From: Piscicola geometra
Taxonomy: Eukaryota; Annelida; Clitellata; Hirudinida; Piscicolidae
Length of the DNA: 64,000 nt
Direction: 5' to 3'
Assembly (NCBI GenBank): GCA_943735955.1
Contig: OX030970.1
Coordinates: 2,621,684-2,685,683, forward strand
The notes beneath the pieces were generated by a model. It saw only the letters and a program-made list of their open reading frames with translations, did not search any database and was not told where the DNA came from. Made by a program: the position numbers and the translations under genes. Positions within the stretch are counted from its first letter, which is position 1, and every line of letters starts with the position of its first letter. Shown here piece by piece: positions 26,177 through 49,340 of this stretch.

Positions 26177-26892
26177 CAGTGTTCTAGGTGGTGATATGAT
26201 GATGATGGGATTATGATAGAATGATGATATAAGTGATGAGATGATGGTGATGATGATGGTGATGATGATGGGAGTGATGAGATGATGATGGAGATGATGA
26301 AGATGCTGATGGTGATGATGATGATGATGGAAATAAGGAGAAATATTATGGTGGAAATTGATGGAATGATGATGATGATAGTGATGATGCTGATGATGAT
26401 GATGAGATGATGATGATGAGATGATGATGATGAGATGATGATGATGAGGTGATGATGATGAGGTGATGATGATGAGATGATGATGAGGTGATGATGATGA
26501 GATGATGATGATGATGATGAGATGATGATGATGAGATGATGATGGGAAATGATGAGATGATGATGGGATGATGGAAGTGATGAGATGATGATGGAAGTAA
26601 TGAGATGGTTGAAACACATGATGAATAAGTTTGAATAGTTTTTTTAAATCACTTTTTAAACCCCCCAACACAAATCTCACCACAGTCGCATGCGCTGCTT
26701 GGGATAATCGATGTTCTGGAGGTAGTTGAGGAAGAAGGGCAGGGTGTGAGCTTTGTTTCTGACCAAGATGGCCACCATGACACTAGGAGCTGTGTCGTTG
26801 GGTGCCCATGGGAGAGTTGAAGTGCCAAAAACTGATTTTTGAAAAAGATAAAAAATCACAATTGTGAGAGGGAAAATAATATTACGATTCAT
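20135..26892 (-). CDS. COLGALT1: Procollagen galactosyltransferase (GLT25D/COLGALT family)
   Basis: This ER-lumen enzyme transfers galactose from UDP-galactose to hydroxylysine in collagen. The 15 exons (high to low) are 26681-26892, 25979-26091, 25517-25632, 25370-25434, 25069-25144, 24275-24340, 23843-24101, 23616-23692, 23241-23347, 22724-22798, 22253-22336, 21782-21886, 21345-21548, 20513-20607 and 20135-20226; they encode 581 residues. A hydrophobic signal peptide opens the protein. The first GT domain has the VMVAILVRN start and a DCD metal-binding motif (FVDCDNFLL). The second GT25 domain shows [32 protein letters not shown] and [10 protein letters not shown]. The C-terminal [11 protein letters not shown] segment matches the family. 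Vertebrate enzymes are about 620 residues and end in RDEL; this one ends in MGEL, so ER retention may differ. The symbol is by similarity; COLGALT1 and COLGALT2 cannot be separated here. Confidence 0.95.
20405..20500. repeat. (CAT)n microsatellite at a COLGALT splice donor
   Basis: It lies just beyond the donor of the COLGALT exon ending at 20513. Reading through would add a poly-Asp tail to the protein; splicing to 20226 restores the family C-terminus instead. Confidence 0.9.
20612..21125. repeat. 500-bp polypurine/polypyrimidine tract (GGA/GGT)n
   Basis: The plus strand is almost entirely GGAGGTGGAGGAGG-type sequence. On the sense (minus) strand of COLGALT it is a continuous CT-rich tract leading straight into the acceptor of the exon starting at 20607. 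Long open frames on both strands are a consequence of composition. Confidence 0.95.
22100..22240. repeat. 40-bp AT-rich tandem repeat, about 3 copies
   Basis: The TAATAATCTT and ACTATTAAAT words recur at 22121, 22161 and 22201. The array begins about 15 bases past the donor of the COLGALT exon ending at 22253. Confidence 0.85.
22385..22720. repeat. Compound (CA)n microsatellite
   Basis: More than 300 bp of CA repeats with CCAA and AAA interruptions. It sits between COLGALT exons 22724-22798 and 22253-22336, touching the donor of the first. Confidence 0.95.
22915..23070 (+). mobile_element. tRNA-derived SINE, family B
   Basis: A tRNA-like head carries an A box (TAGCTGAGTCGG) and a B box (GGTTCAAGTGC). 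The body ends in GCCCGTTCGGGTTATACGCC and a TAATAAT tail. A related tail occurs at 19745-19795. It lies inside a COLGALT intron, antisense to the gene. Confidence 0.6.
23355..23614. repeat. (GAT/GGT)n tract between two COLGALT exons
   Basis: Imperfect GATGATGGTGGT repeats fill the whole intron between exons 23616-23692 and 23241-23347. Only the splice signals at the two ends are non-repetitive. Confidence 0.85.
24790..25015 (-). mobile_element. tRNA-derived SINE, family C
   Basis: On the minus strand the head has complementary ends TGACGG and CCGTCA, an A-box-like TGGTCTTGCGG and a B box (GGTTCGATTCC). This is a near-complete tRNA-like shape. About 150 bases of unrelated body follow. It sits in the COLGALT intron after the exon ending at 25069. 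Sequence differs from families A and B. Confidence 0.55.
26097..26175. repeat. (GT)n microsatellite abutting a COLGALT acceptor
   Basis: On the sense strand this is (CA)n ending in CCACAG, where the final AG is the acceptor of the exon starting at 26091. A (GATGAT)n tract continues at 26195-26600. Confidence 0.95.
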
Positions 26893-28189
26893 TTTTTCTT
26901 AGTATTATATTTTATAGAAAATATTATGTCTTTGCTTTTACGGGGTTTTAAGAAGTGAGTAAAAATTGAAGTTATATTTCAGACGTGGAGGTATGACTAA
27001 CAAACTGGAAAAACAGCTGGAGTGGTAAAAGAACTATCCAGAATTTTTCAACAAAAATGAAATTTTCATTTATAATATACAATTTCATTTTAATGAATAT
27101 TTTAAAAGTTAAATTACATTTTTCATGTTAGAAATAACAGTTTGAATTTATTGAGAAAGTATTTAAAAGCTTGCTAAAAATATGGTGTAAACGGAAAAGT
27201 GAAAGTCAAGTGTTTTTATGTCATTTTGAACAATCGAAAATCAAAAGACGTTTTGATTAATATTTGAACACTGATAACTGAAAGTGGGCAGATACTCAAA
27301 TATCTGAGTAGATTGAACACTGAATGACAATCGCAAAATCTCGCAGATTAAGTCAACTAACTCGCTAGGAGTCTCAACGAAAAGTAATGAAGCAAGTGAA
27401 GTACCAAGGCATCTAATAACTACATAATATCCGATCATTATCAAGAAGCCTTAAAGAAGCATATACGTTTAATATTTTATATGTTATATAAATTATAGCT
27501 TATATAATTTTGTTTGTTTAAGCTTTTACAACGTCACTGAATGAATAAGATTAACAGTGCTGCTTGAAATACCGAAAGAGTTTTTCGAAATCTTCAAAAT
27601 AAATATTGAATTTGAAGACTCGAACTAATTTGAATCGACGCTTAACCTGAAAGTCTCAGTGTGCTAAAGCAAGCAAGCTGGCACTTCACCAGCTGGATAA
27701 TCTCGAGAGCTATCTTCACCTACCCTCTATAAACACTGATACTTGATTTCTTTAAACTGACCCGTTTTGTAACCCCTTTTCAATTGCCTTTTTGCATGTT
27801 CCACTTTGATGTCTCTTTCGTTGACCCTCTTTCATGACCCCCTTCATGATCCACTTTCTAGATTTTTTTTTTTTGACTGGATACAGGCACCTAAATCTTC
27901 GAACACGTTCTTGTGTGGTTTTTAAAACAACCACATTGGAGCTCTCACCCCACTTACTTACTTTCACACTTTCAAATTATCAGTTAGTTACATAAAACTT
28001 CAGTGGCCTAAAAGATCTTTGAAGCACTATCTACGCACAAGATCCTCATTAGACATATGATCCATTTGGGGCCAATGTTTAGTTCTCTTATTTTGAATAG
28101 TTAGTTTTTATTGATTTTTTATACTATAATACTGATTATTCATTATTATCAGTGAATATCATTTTTATTCATTCATTAATCCTATTTAA
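26893..28189. other. Intergenic region, COLGALT promoter side and 3' side of the giant gene
   Basis: AT-rich sequence without convincing exons. Short ORFs here have no splice or family support. Confidence 0.55.
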
Positions 28190-41424
<13,235 letters not shown>

Positions 41425-42867
41425 CCTATAGCTGCCATGGCGTAGGAATGAGATGAATTGTTGATTGAATGATTTATTCGTTATGTGTTTTTTTAATCGT
41501 TGATAGATAGGTTGATTGGATTAATGAATAGATGGATAAAACAAAGTAGAGAAGGTAAATATATGAATAATGAAAACGATTAACTTATATTTAAACAAAG
41601 AACTAATTTATATATAGAAATATTACGTTGAAAAATATTTATAATTAACAAAAACAAAGTTCGAACACACATGTCAGTCAGGGCGGGTGCAGCAAGAAAC
41701 CTTCATCCCCACCCCATCTCCCTAGAAGCGGTTTCTGCTGCTTGGTTTCTACACTTAAATTGTATGACTTTGATTGAGGATTTTCGTTAAAATCCTATCT
41801 TTTTGTTATAATTTTTTAAGCCATAAAATTTGGAAATATATTGATTTAGATTGATGCAAAATGTTCCACTCCAGTCTAAAATAGGTAAAGTATTACAGGC
41901 TATTGAAGACTTTCTAAATTTAATTTATAATGACTATTTTAGGCCAAAAGAAACTTATTAACTTTTAATAAATAATTGATAAATTAATTCAATTAATAGC
42001 TGAAAATAATGAGCTTTTAGACTAATAAACTTTTTCACACACTAAATTTTTTTAATTATTTCTTCAGCCACTAATTAATAATAAGATTCCATTAAGACTG
42101 AGTGGTGCAAGCGGTGTTAATTGATTCTGGTCATTAAGACGCATTAGGGAATTAACATGACGATTTCATATTATATTTGTATGAAAGGAAAAAGCATTTG
42201 GATTTCAGAATACGATCTTTTTAAATCAATATTCTATTTCTACTTCGGGTAATAATCTAATAGATTTAGATTATGATAGATACTATATTTTTAGAACGAA
42301 AAACCAACATGTTTTAAAAGCGGTGGCAGTCATTCAAGCTTCAATTTTTCCATATTGATTTCGTTTAAAATGATCTAGATAAAATTGATGTTTCACTTAA
42401 TAGCGTCCAAATTGTGTGTTATTGTTTTTAAATGCATAAATAAACAATGGAAAACACACTTTATTCGAGCAATAACATTTAATTGATATTAATTCAATGA
42501 AAGCAAAAATGTGATGGTCTATGGCACATCATCATATCTAATCTGATAATGAATATTAATTATGAGTTCTTCTTCATTAGATGAGTTTATTACTTGCCAA
42601 GTTTCTGGTGACATGGGAACTTTAATGGAATGAAAGAGTTTATGTTACAAAGATTTGAGAAAAAAAAATGTAATAAAAAATTTACTCATGAGTAAAGAAC
42701 ACAAATTCTAACATCGAACTATATTTTCTTGCCGCTTTCATTTGAAAATTCTTCATCAAAACCATCTAGTTAGGCATAGTGCTTAAGTTTATTTTTAAAA
42801 CTTGAATAATAATTTAATTCTATAAATAAGATTTTAAAAATTATGACATAACTATTATCATAAGTAC
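41425..42867. other. Upstream region of the giant gene
   Basis: AT-rich, unique-looking sequence that would hold the promoter and any 5' UTR exon. The ATG at 41424 directly follows a CTATAG that could be an acceptor, so an upstream non-coding exon is possible. No coding segment recognised. Confidence 0.45.
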
Positions 42868-43107
42868 TTAGTCATTTATAATACTAACATTATATTCATA
42901 ATACTGCTTTGGAAGAACTATTTCATTAATTTTTGGCACTGAAATGCCTCTTCCTACTGCATTGTAGCTTCTCAGAGGACATTCATCAATTTGAAAATCA
43001 TCCATTCTTACCAAAGTAGCAGAGTAACGTCTAAAAGTGAATAGCCTGAAATAAATTAAAACGAAAGTAGTTTTAATGGTTGAAATATATATTTTTCTCA
43101 ACATCAA
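42868..43107 (-). CDS. Small hypothetical ORF, 79 residues
   Basis: The predicted protein starts with a short hydrophobic, basic segment (MLRKIYISTIKTTFVLIYF) that could be a mitochondrial or membrane-targeting signal. A moderately balanced sequence follows (MDDFQIDECPLRSYNAVGRG). The ORF also contains a strong acceptor-like TTTATTTCAG near 43050 and a donor-like TTGGTAAGA near 43010. It may therefore be two exons of an unrecognised gene rather than one frame. It lies head-to-head with RCC2, about 235 bases away, as expected of a divergent promoter pair. No family recognised. Confidence 0.25.
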   Translation of the reverse strand: MMLRKIYISTIKTTFVLIYFRLFTFRRYSATLVRMDDFQIDECPLRSYNAVGRGISVPKINEIVLPKQYYEYNVSIIND

Positions 43108-43217
43108 TTACAAATCAATTAAACTTTGAAATTTAAAAATGAATAAAAACAAAAAGAAGAAATCTTCTCTCAACGCTCATCCTTGGTAGGCGCTAGTTCA
43201 TTGTTTGGCGATTAATG

Positions 43218-43263
43218 AATTGCTTTAAACTTTAAAGTTTAAACTTTAAAGTTTAAAGCAATT
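43218..43263. promoter_or_regulatory. Perfect 46-bp palindrome upstream of RCC2
   Basis: The sequence equals its own reverse complement over 46 bases. It consists of AATTGC, the alternating heptads TTTAAAC, TTTAAAG, TTTAAAC, TTTAAAG, then TTTAAA and GCAATT. It ends 79 bases before the RCC2 start codon. A paired-heptad protein-binding site or a cruciform is possible; the function is unknown. Confidence 0.6.
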
Positions 43264-43342
43264 ACAAACTTCCAGCCGCGAACCGGCTCACAAACTCTTC
43301 ATTTAATTCTGCAAGCATATCGTATCTCTCAACCGGACCATA

Positions 43343-45696
43343 ATGCCTCCAACTAAAAGAAAACTCAACCAAACGGCCAAAAAAAATCGCAAAAAGAAAG
43401 TTAAAAAAGACCAAGAGGAGGAAGAGAATTTCTCAGATGGCTTTGAAAGTCCAATCAGCGAGCACCATGAAGACCTGCACGACAACAGTGGCAGCGACTC
43501 TAATGCTGCCCCTCCTGCCCTAGCAAGTGACAACTACGAGCCCATTGTGAGTGCTGGAGGTCATTCTATGAGTTGTTTCATCCAGTTTTGTGAAATTCAC
43601 CATTCGTTCCTAGTATATTCACCTGAAATAATTATATATTATGCATGAATATTACAGTTTTAAAAGAGTTTAATAATTAAATTATAGTTTAATGATATCA
43701 ATATTTGCCAAAACTGAGACACATCAAATTTAAACCGTATTTTCCCATCATTCTTCAACACTCAGCTTCTGCCCGGGGACGACGTCCTGGGGGAGGTGCT
43801 CATCTCGGGGGGTTATGACTGGGACAGCATGGGCAAGCGAGCCAAGCAGAAAACAAGTCGGTTTTACATTTTATCATTTCTAAGGGCTTTATCATCAATG
43901 TTTTTGGAGTGGTGTCAAAGAGCTTATTGGTCACTTAGTCACATTCAGTTCCTACAATCAAATAATCATTGACTATTTTAATTTATCATAATTAGAGTGC
44001 TTATTCTTTTAAAATATTTTAAAACACTCAATTGTTTTTCTTTCCTTATGCAATGACCTCTACCCCTCACCACCCACCCATCCTTCCTTCCTTCACAGGC
44101 ACCTCTCAATGCTTGTATGGTCCACACAGGATTGCCAGTCTGAAGGGTAAACCGGTCAGAAGTATCGTCTCGGGTGAGCTCATTAGTGCTCTTAATTGAT
44201 TGAGTCAATTAGAGTATAATTGATATAATAATTGATGATTATATTAATAATGATGTTGGAATTTTTATAATAATATAGATACATGTGAATGAAATATGAT
44301 ATTTGAATATTTACAAAAATAATAAAAATTAGTTTTATCACAATAATGATGATGATGATACAATCATTATCATTATTATTCACTGTAGGATGTATGTCCT
44401 ATCACAGTTTCATCATCACCGAGGATAAGAAGTTACATGGATGGGGTTAGTAATGGGAAAATGTGTATGTGTGTGTGTTTGTGTGTGTGTGTTTGCGTGT
44501 GTGTTTGTGTGTGTGTGTGTGTGTGTTTGTGTGTTTGAATGTATGTATGCAATGACATGTGTGAGCATACAATCTCCACACCAAACACACGCAAACACAG
44601 GCAGGAACGACAGTGGTCAGCTGGGCACTGGCGACACGACCACATACAACACACCGACGCCCATCTCCACCTTCCACGACACCAACATCGTCATGGTGGC
44701 TTGTGGCAAGGCTCACAGCCTCTTCCTCACAGGTGGTGTGGATGCCTTGTTTGCGTGGTCGCCACTTGATTTGCACATATTTTCAATTTTCACTGTGTAG
44801 TACAATGGTGCATCCATTGTGCCGCCCAATCCTTATACCGTATTACCACTTGGCAACCTTTTCTACAAGCCATTCATCCCACCACAGTTCCATCATCCCT
44901 TTTCATCATCTCTTTTCACCGCTCATCACAACTCCTCTCTATCACACCACACCCTATTCCTTCACCACGCCACCAAGCGCAACTTTTCTTCACGCCACAC
45001 AACCACTAATCACCCCTCCCCCCCCCCCTCTCCCATCTCCCACAGAACACGGCCAAGTCTACTCAACAGGCAGTAACACAGCAGGACAACTCGGAAACGG
45101 AAAGCTAGGCACCAGCACTGACAAACCATGCAAGGTTCCTGCATAAGACAACTGTCGGCCATAATCTATTGTTAACTATTGTTCATGACAAACACTCAAA
45201 TGATCGTTATCATAATGTTGTATTGTGCTTTAGAATTGCATTTATTTGTAATTTATATATATCAATTATTTTTAGTGTTTTTATTTTATTATTATCATTA
45301 TCATGAGAATCATCATCATAAGCACCACCTTCACAGATCCGCTACACAGGACCACCCATAAAGCACATCGCGTGTGGTGGCGACTTCAGTGCCATCGTCG
45401 ACGTTAAAGGTTCATAACTATCATTATCGTCATCGTTACCACCATCATTATCATCATCAAAGCACCCTTAGACAGCACTAAACTCACACGCACACACATA
45501 CACACACACATACATACATACACACAAACACACACACACACACACATACATACACACATACACACACACACATACACACACACATACACACAAACACACA
45601 CACACACACATCCAGGAAACCTGCACACATTCGGCTCACCAGAGCATGGCCAGCTAGGCCACAACTCTGACGGTAAGTACTTCGTCACCAGCTCTA

Positions 45697-45754
<58 letters not shown>

Positions 45755-46699
45755 GTGTCTCCATGGTTGAATTTTAGATTTAGTGTATCTAACCGATTTA
45801 TTTATTTAATACTACAACCACACACACACACGCACACACACACCCAAACACACACACACATAAAAACTCACACATACACATGGACACACACACACACATA
45901 AAAACTCACACACACATACACATGGACACACACACACACACATAGAAACTCACACACATACACACGTACAGATGAGCTTCGACTTCAAGACGACGCCTCA
46001 GAAGGTGAAGGTGTACATAGACAAGGGCAAGGATGGAGACGTGGTCGCTATGAAGGACGTCGAGGTGGAGGCTGTCGCGTGTGGTCAGAGCCACGTGGTA
46101 TGTGTGGTGTGGCGGTGGTTGTGTGTTGGTATGTGTGGTGTGGCGGTGGTTGTGTGTTGTTGGTATGTGTGGTGTGGCGGTGGTTGTGTGTTGTTGGTAT
46201 GTGTGGTGTGGTAGTTGTGTGGTGTGGTGGTTGTGTGTTGTTGGTATGTGTGGTGTGGTGGTTGTGTGGTGTAGTGGTGGTTTTGATATGTGTGTTTGGT
46301 GTGTAGTTATTGTCACATGGTATGTGACGGTGTGGTTTTGGTCACATGGTATGTGGTGGTGTGGTTGTAGTCATGTACACACCTGCACAACCACATAAAC
46401 AAACGCATACACACGTGTACACACACACCACTACTATCAGGTGGCGATGGACACGAAGGGGAGGTTGTTCACATGGGGATTCGGTGGCTATGGCAGGCTT
46501 GGTCACGCTGACAATAAGGATGAGTTCGTGCCCAGGTGGGTGTGCTGGCGGATGTTGTTGTTGGGGGAGTGGTTAGGGTAGGGTAGTGGTTTTGTTGGGG
46601 GGGGGGGGGTAGGTGTGAATGGTTAGGTGGGGTTGAGGTGTGGTTTGAGGGGGTCGTAAAGGTTATTGGATTATCAAAATGTGTAATAAGATTGTGGTT

Positions 46700-46735
<36 letters not shown>

Positions 46736-48385
46736 AAGTTGATGATGGTGATGATGATGATGATGATCCCTCCAGACTTCTGAGGTTCTTCGATGGACCG
46801 AACAGGGGGGCGGCCCTAATCAACGCTGGATCATCCTACTCCATGGCTGTCACTCAGACAGGTGGGTGTGGCCAAGCCTCATGAATATTAATTTTCTCTT
46901 ATTAAATTCTTTCAGTCCATTTTCTTCTAAATTTCTCTTTATTTTCTTCAATTTTCTTATCTTTCATGCCACAACTCAATCATCGCCATCATCATCATCA
47001 TCACCACCACCATCATCATTACGACCACCATCATCATCACGACCACCATCATCATCACCACCACCATCATCATCATCAACCCTCTGCAGGCATCCTTTAC
47101 CTCTGGGGACAGACCAAGTCGTCAGGCGAGGCGACAATGTATCCCAAGCCGGTGCAGGATCTCTTCGGATGGAAGGTCCGCTCCATCGGCTGCTGGTGAG
47201 GATGAGTCGGTGGATGGATGGATGGATGGATGAGTTTGGATGGGTGGATGGATGGATGGATGAGTTTGGATGGGTGGATGGATGGATGAGTTTGGATGAG
47301 TGGATGGATGGATGAGTTTGGATGAGTGGATGGATGGATTGATTTATGTGTAGGATTAGGAAGATGGGCTTGGATGGATAGATGGATGAAATTTAAGATG
47401 GATGAGTTTTGGTTTGGTGAGAGTGTGAGATTGTTAGAGAGAAGGGGTGATGAAGATTGAGACAAGTCAGTATGATGAGGATGATTATGATAATGATGAT
47501 GATTATTATTATTCTTGTTGTACAGCTTCAAGAGCATAGTGGTGGCTGCTGAGAACAGTGTTGTGTCGTGGGGACCCAGTCCTACCTATGGAGAATTGGT
47601 GATGATGATGATGATGATGATGCTTATTTGAATCAATATTTTATTATACTTTTTTTTCAAATTACATGAATCTAAACTTCAAATGTCTATCACGCTAGAA
47701 TCGCACCTTTTCATAGTTTACCTTCTCTCAAAGCACACCTGACCACTTCATCACCACCATCAAACTCGCCTTTCCTCACCACATTACCACACTATTGTCT
47801 CTATAATCCACCCACCCACACCACCACCACTCCACTCCAGTGTCACCATAATCCACCCACCCACACCACCACCACTCCACTGTCACCATAATCCACCCAC
47901 CCACCCACCACCACCACTCCACTGTCACCATAATCCACCCACCCACCACCACCACTCCACTGTCACCATAACCCACCCACACCACCACCACCACCACTCC
48001 ACTGTCACCATAACCCACCCACACCACCACCACCACCACTCCAGTGTCACCATAATCCACCCACCCACACCACCACCACCACCACTCCAGTGTCACCATA
48101 ATCCACCCACACCACCACCACTCCACTGTCACCATAATCCACCCACCCACATCACCACCACCACCACTCCACTGTCACCATAATCCACCCACCCATCCAC
48201 CACCACCACCACTCCAGTGCCACCCACCCACACCACCACCACCACCCACCCACCCACACCACCACCACCACCCACCCACCCACCCACCCACACCACCACT
48301 CCACTCCAGTGTCTAGGCAAGGATGCACCGCGCTCGAGCACCACCCCACAAGAGTGCCAACCCCTGCAAGGAGTCTATGTGCACA

Positions 48386-48465
<80 letters not shown>

Positions 48466-48471
48466 AGGTGT

Positions 48472-48527
<56 letters not shown>

Positions 48528-48734
48528 GTGTGTGTGCGTATGTGTAGATGCGTTTGTGCCTATATTTTTGTGATTTATTAGGTAATATATAACATAGATT
48601 TTTTTTTTTAAATGTATCATTTTGCCCTGCCCCGTCAGGTGTCAGGGGGCTGGGGACACACCCTTCTGCTGGCGAGGAACCAATCAGACGAAGAAAAAGC
48701 CCTCATCGAGAAACTGCCCGTGTTCACTCCGTAG
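43343..48734 (+). CDS. RCC2: RCC2 (regulator of chromosome condensation 2)
   Basis: RCC2 is a seven-bladed beta-propeller protein that binds chromatin, centromeres and Rho-family GTPases during mitosis and cell spreading. The exons are 43343-43546, 43766-43856, 44099-44173, 44389-44445, 44601-44732, 45046-45134, 45337-45409, 45616-45698, 45972-46097, 46441-46535, 46776-46861, 47090-47195, 47526-47598, 48310-48387 and 48639-48734; they encode 487 residues. A basic N-terminus ([19 protein letters not shown]) looks like a nuclear localisation signal. RCC1 repeats follow: [62 protein letters not shown] and [11 protein letters not shown]. Human RCC2 is 522 residues and aligns blade by blade; the N-terminal tail is shorter here. 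For the eighth exon a GTAAGT donor at 45673 also exists, but only the site at 45698 keeps frame. Confidence 0.96.
45480..45610. repeat. (CA)n microsatellite ending at an RCC2 acceptor
   Basis: CA and CATA repeats run to within five bases of the acceptor before the exon at 45616. A (GT)n begins directly at the donor after 45698. Confidence 0.92.
46098..46330. repeat. Tandem repeat containing copies of the RCC2 splice donor
   Basis: A unit of about 31-34 bp, later about 47 bp, built on GTATGTGTGGTGTGGCGG starts exactly at the donor. GTATGT recurs at 46129, 46163, 46197 and 46244. Confidence 0.85.
47205..47345. repeat. (GGAT)n minisatellite
   Basis: GGATGGATGGATGAGTTT units, about 23-31 bp, begin some 10 bases past the donor of the RCC2 exon ending at 47195. 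Confidence 0.85.
47800..48309. repeat. Minisatellite containing copies of the RCC2 acceptor
   Basis: About ten imperfect units of roughly 35-50 bp, made of CCACCACCACTCCA, GTGTCACCATAATCC and ACCCACCC blocks, run up to the acceptor of the exon at 48310. CTCCAG followed by TG, as at the true acceptor, also occurs with AG at 47839-47840, 48043-48044, 48089-48090 and 48216-48217. Confidence 0.88.
48388..48535. repeat. (GT)n microsatellite starting at an RCC2 donor
   Basis: The intron after the exon ending at 48387 begins directly with GTGTGTGT and continues for about 150 bases. Confidence 0.96.
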
Positions 48735-49340
48735 CTGTATGATGCAATCGTTGTGAGATGTATTCTAGTGGTGATAATTGCATTGTACTGATAATAATTG
48801 TGTTGTTGTAATAATCGACTGAGTATTTCAAATTATGTTCGCAAATAACGATATTCATAATATGAAATTTAATTAGTCTAGACTGTGATGAGAGGTTGGA
48901 CTGTGTTGTGTTGCCTAGCAACTGTTTAGTGTGTGTACACACATGTGTTTAGTATTCTTCCACTTCATCTCAGGACCACCCAAGCCCCTTAAGGCGTCTT
49001 TGTATGGTTTATTGCGCTGTAGTACGTTAAAGATTATATCCGTATGTTTAATTGACTGTGTATGTCTAAAGATAGTTATGTTAATATTAGGTTGAGATTC
49101 ATTTTTTAAAATACTTTTTGTGTTTGTGTTAGTCTCAGCAGTGATGTCAAATTCTCATGGCAGTATATGCATTTCACAAACTATGATGTCAAGAAACAGC
49201 CGTTCTTATTTAACTTTTTAGTAATTATTTGTCTTTTTTGAAAAAGTAATAGTTAAAAAAATGAATTACTTGTCGTTTTATTTTCTATCAAATGTGAGTC
49301 GCTTTTGTATCTTAAAAGTAAAAGTAAATCTAATTAAACA
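48735..49340. other. Intergenic region between RCC2 and the helical-repeat gene
   Basis: It holds the RCC2 3' UTR and the upstream region of the next gene in tandem orientation. It is AT-rich with no exon or repeat family seen. Confidence 0.6.

Noticed and set aside
45673..45678. GTAAGT as the donor of the eighth RCC2 exon
   Set aside because: Using it leaves the exon in phase 1, which does not fit the next exon. Extending to 45698 keeps frame and adds the conserved [10 protein letters not shown] segment.
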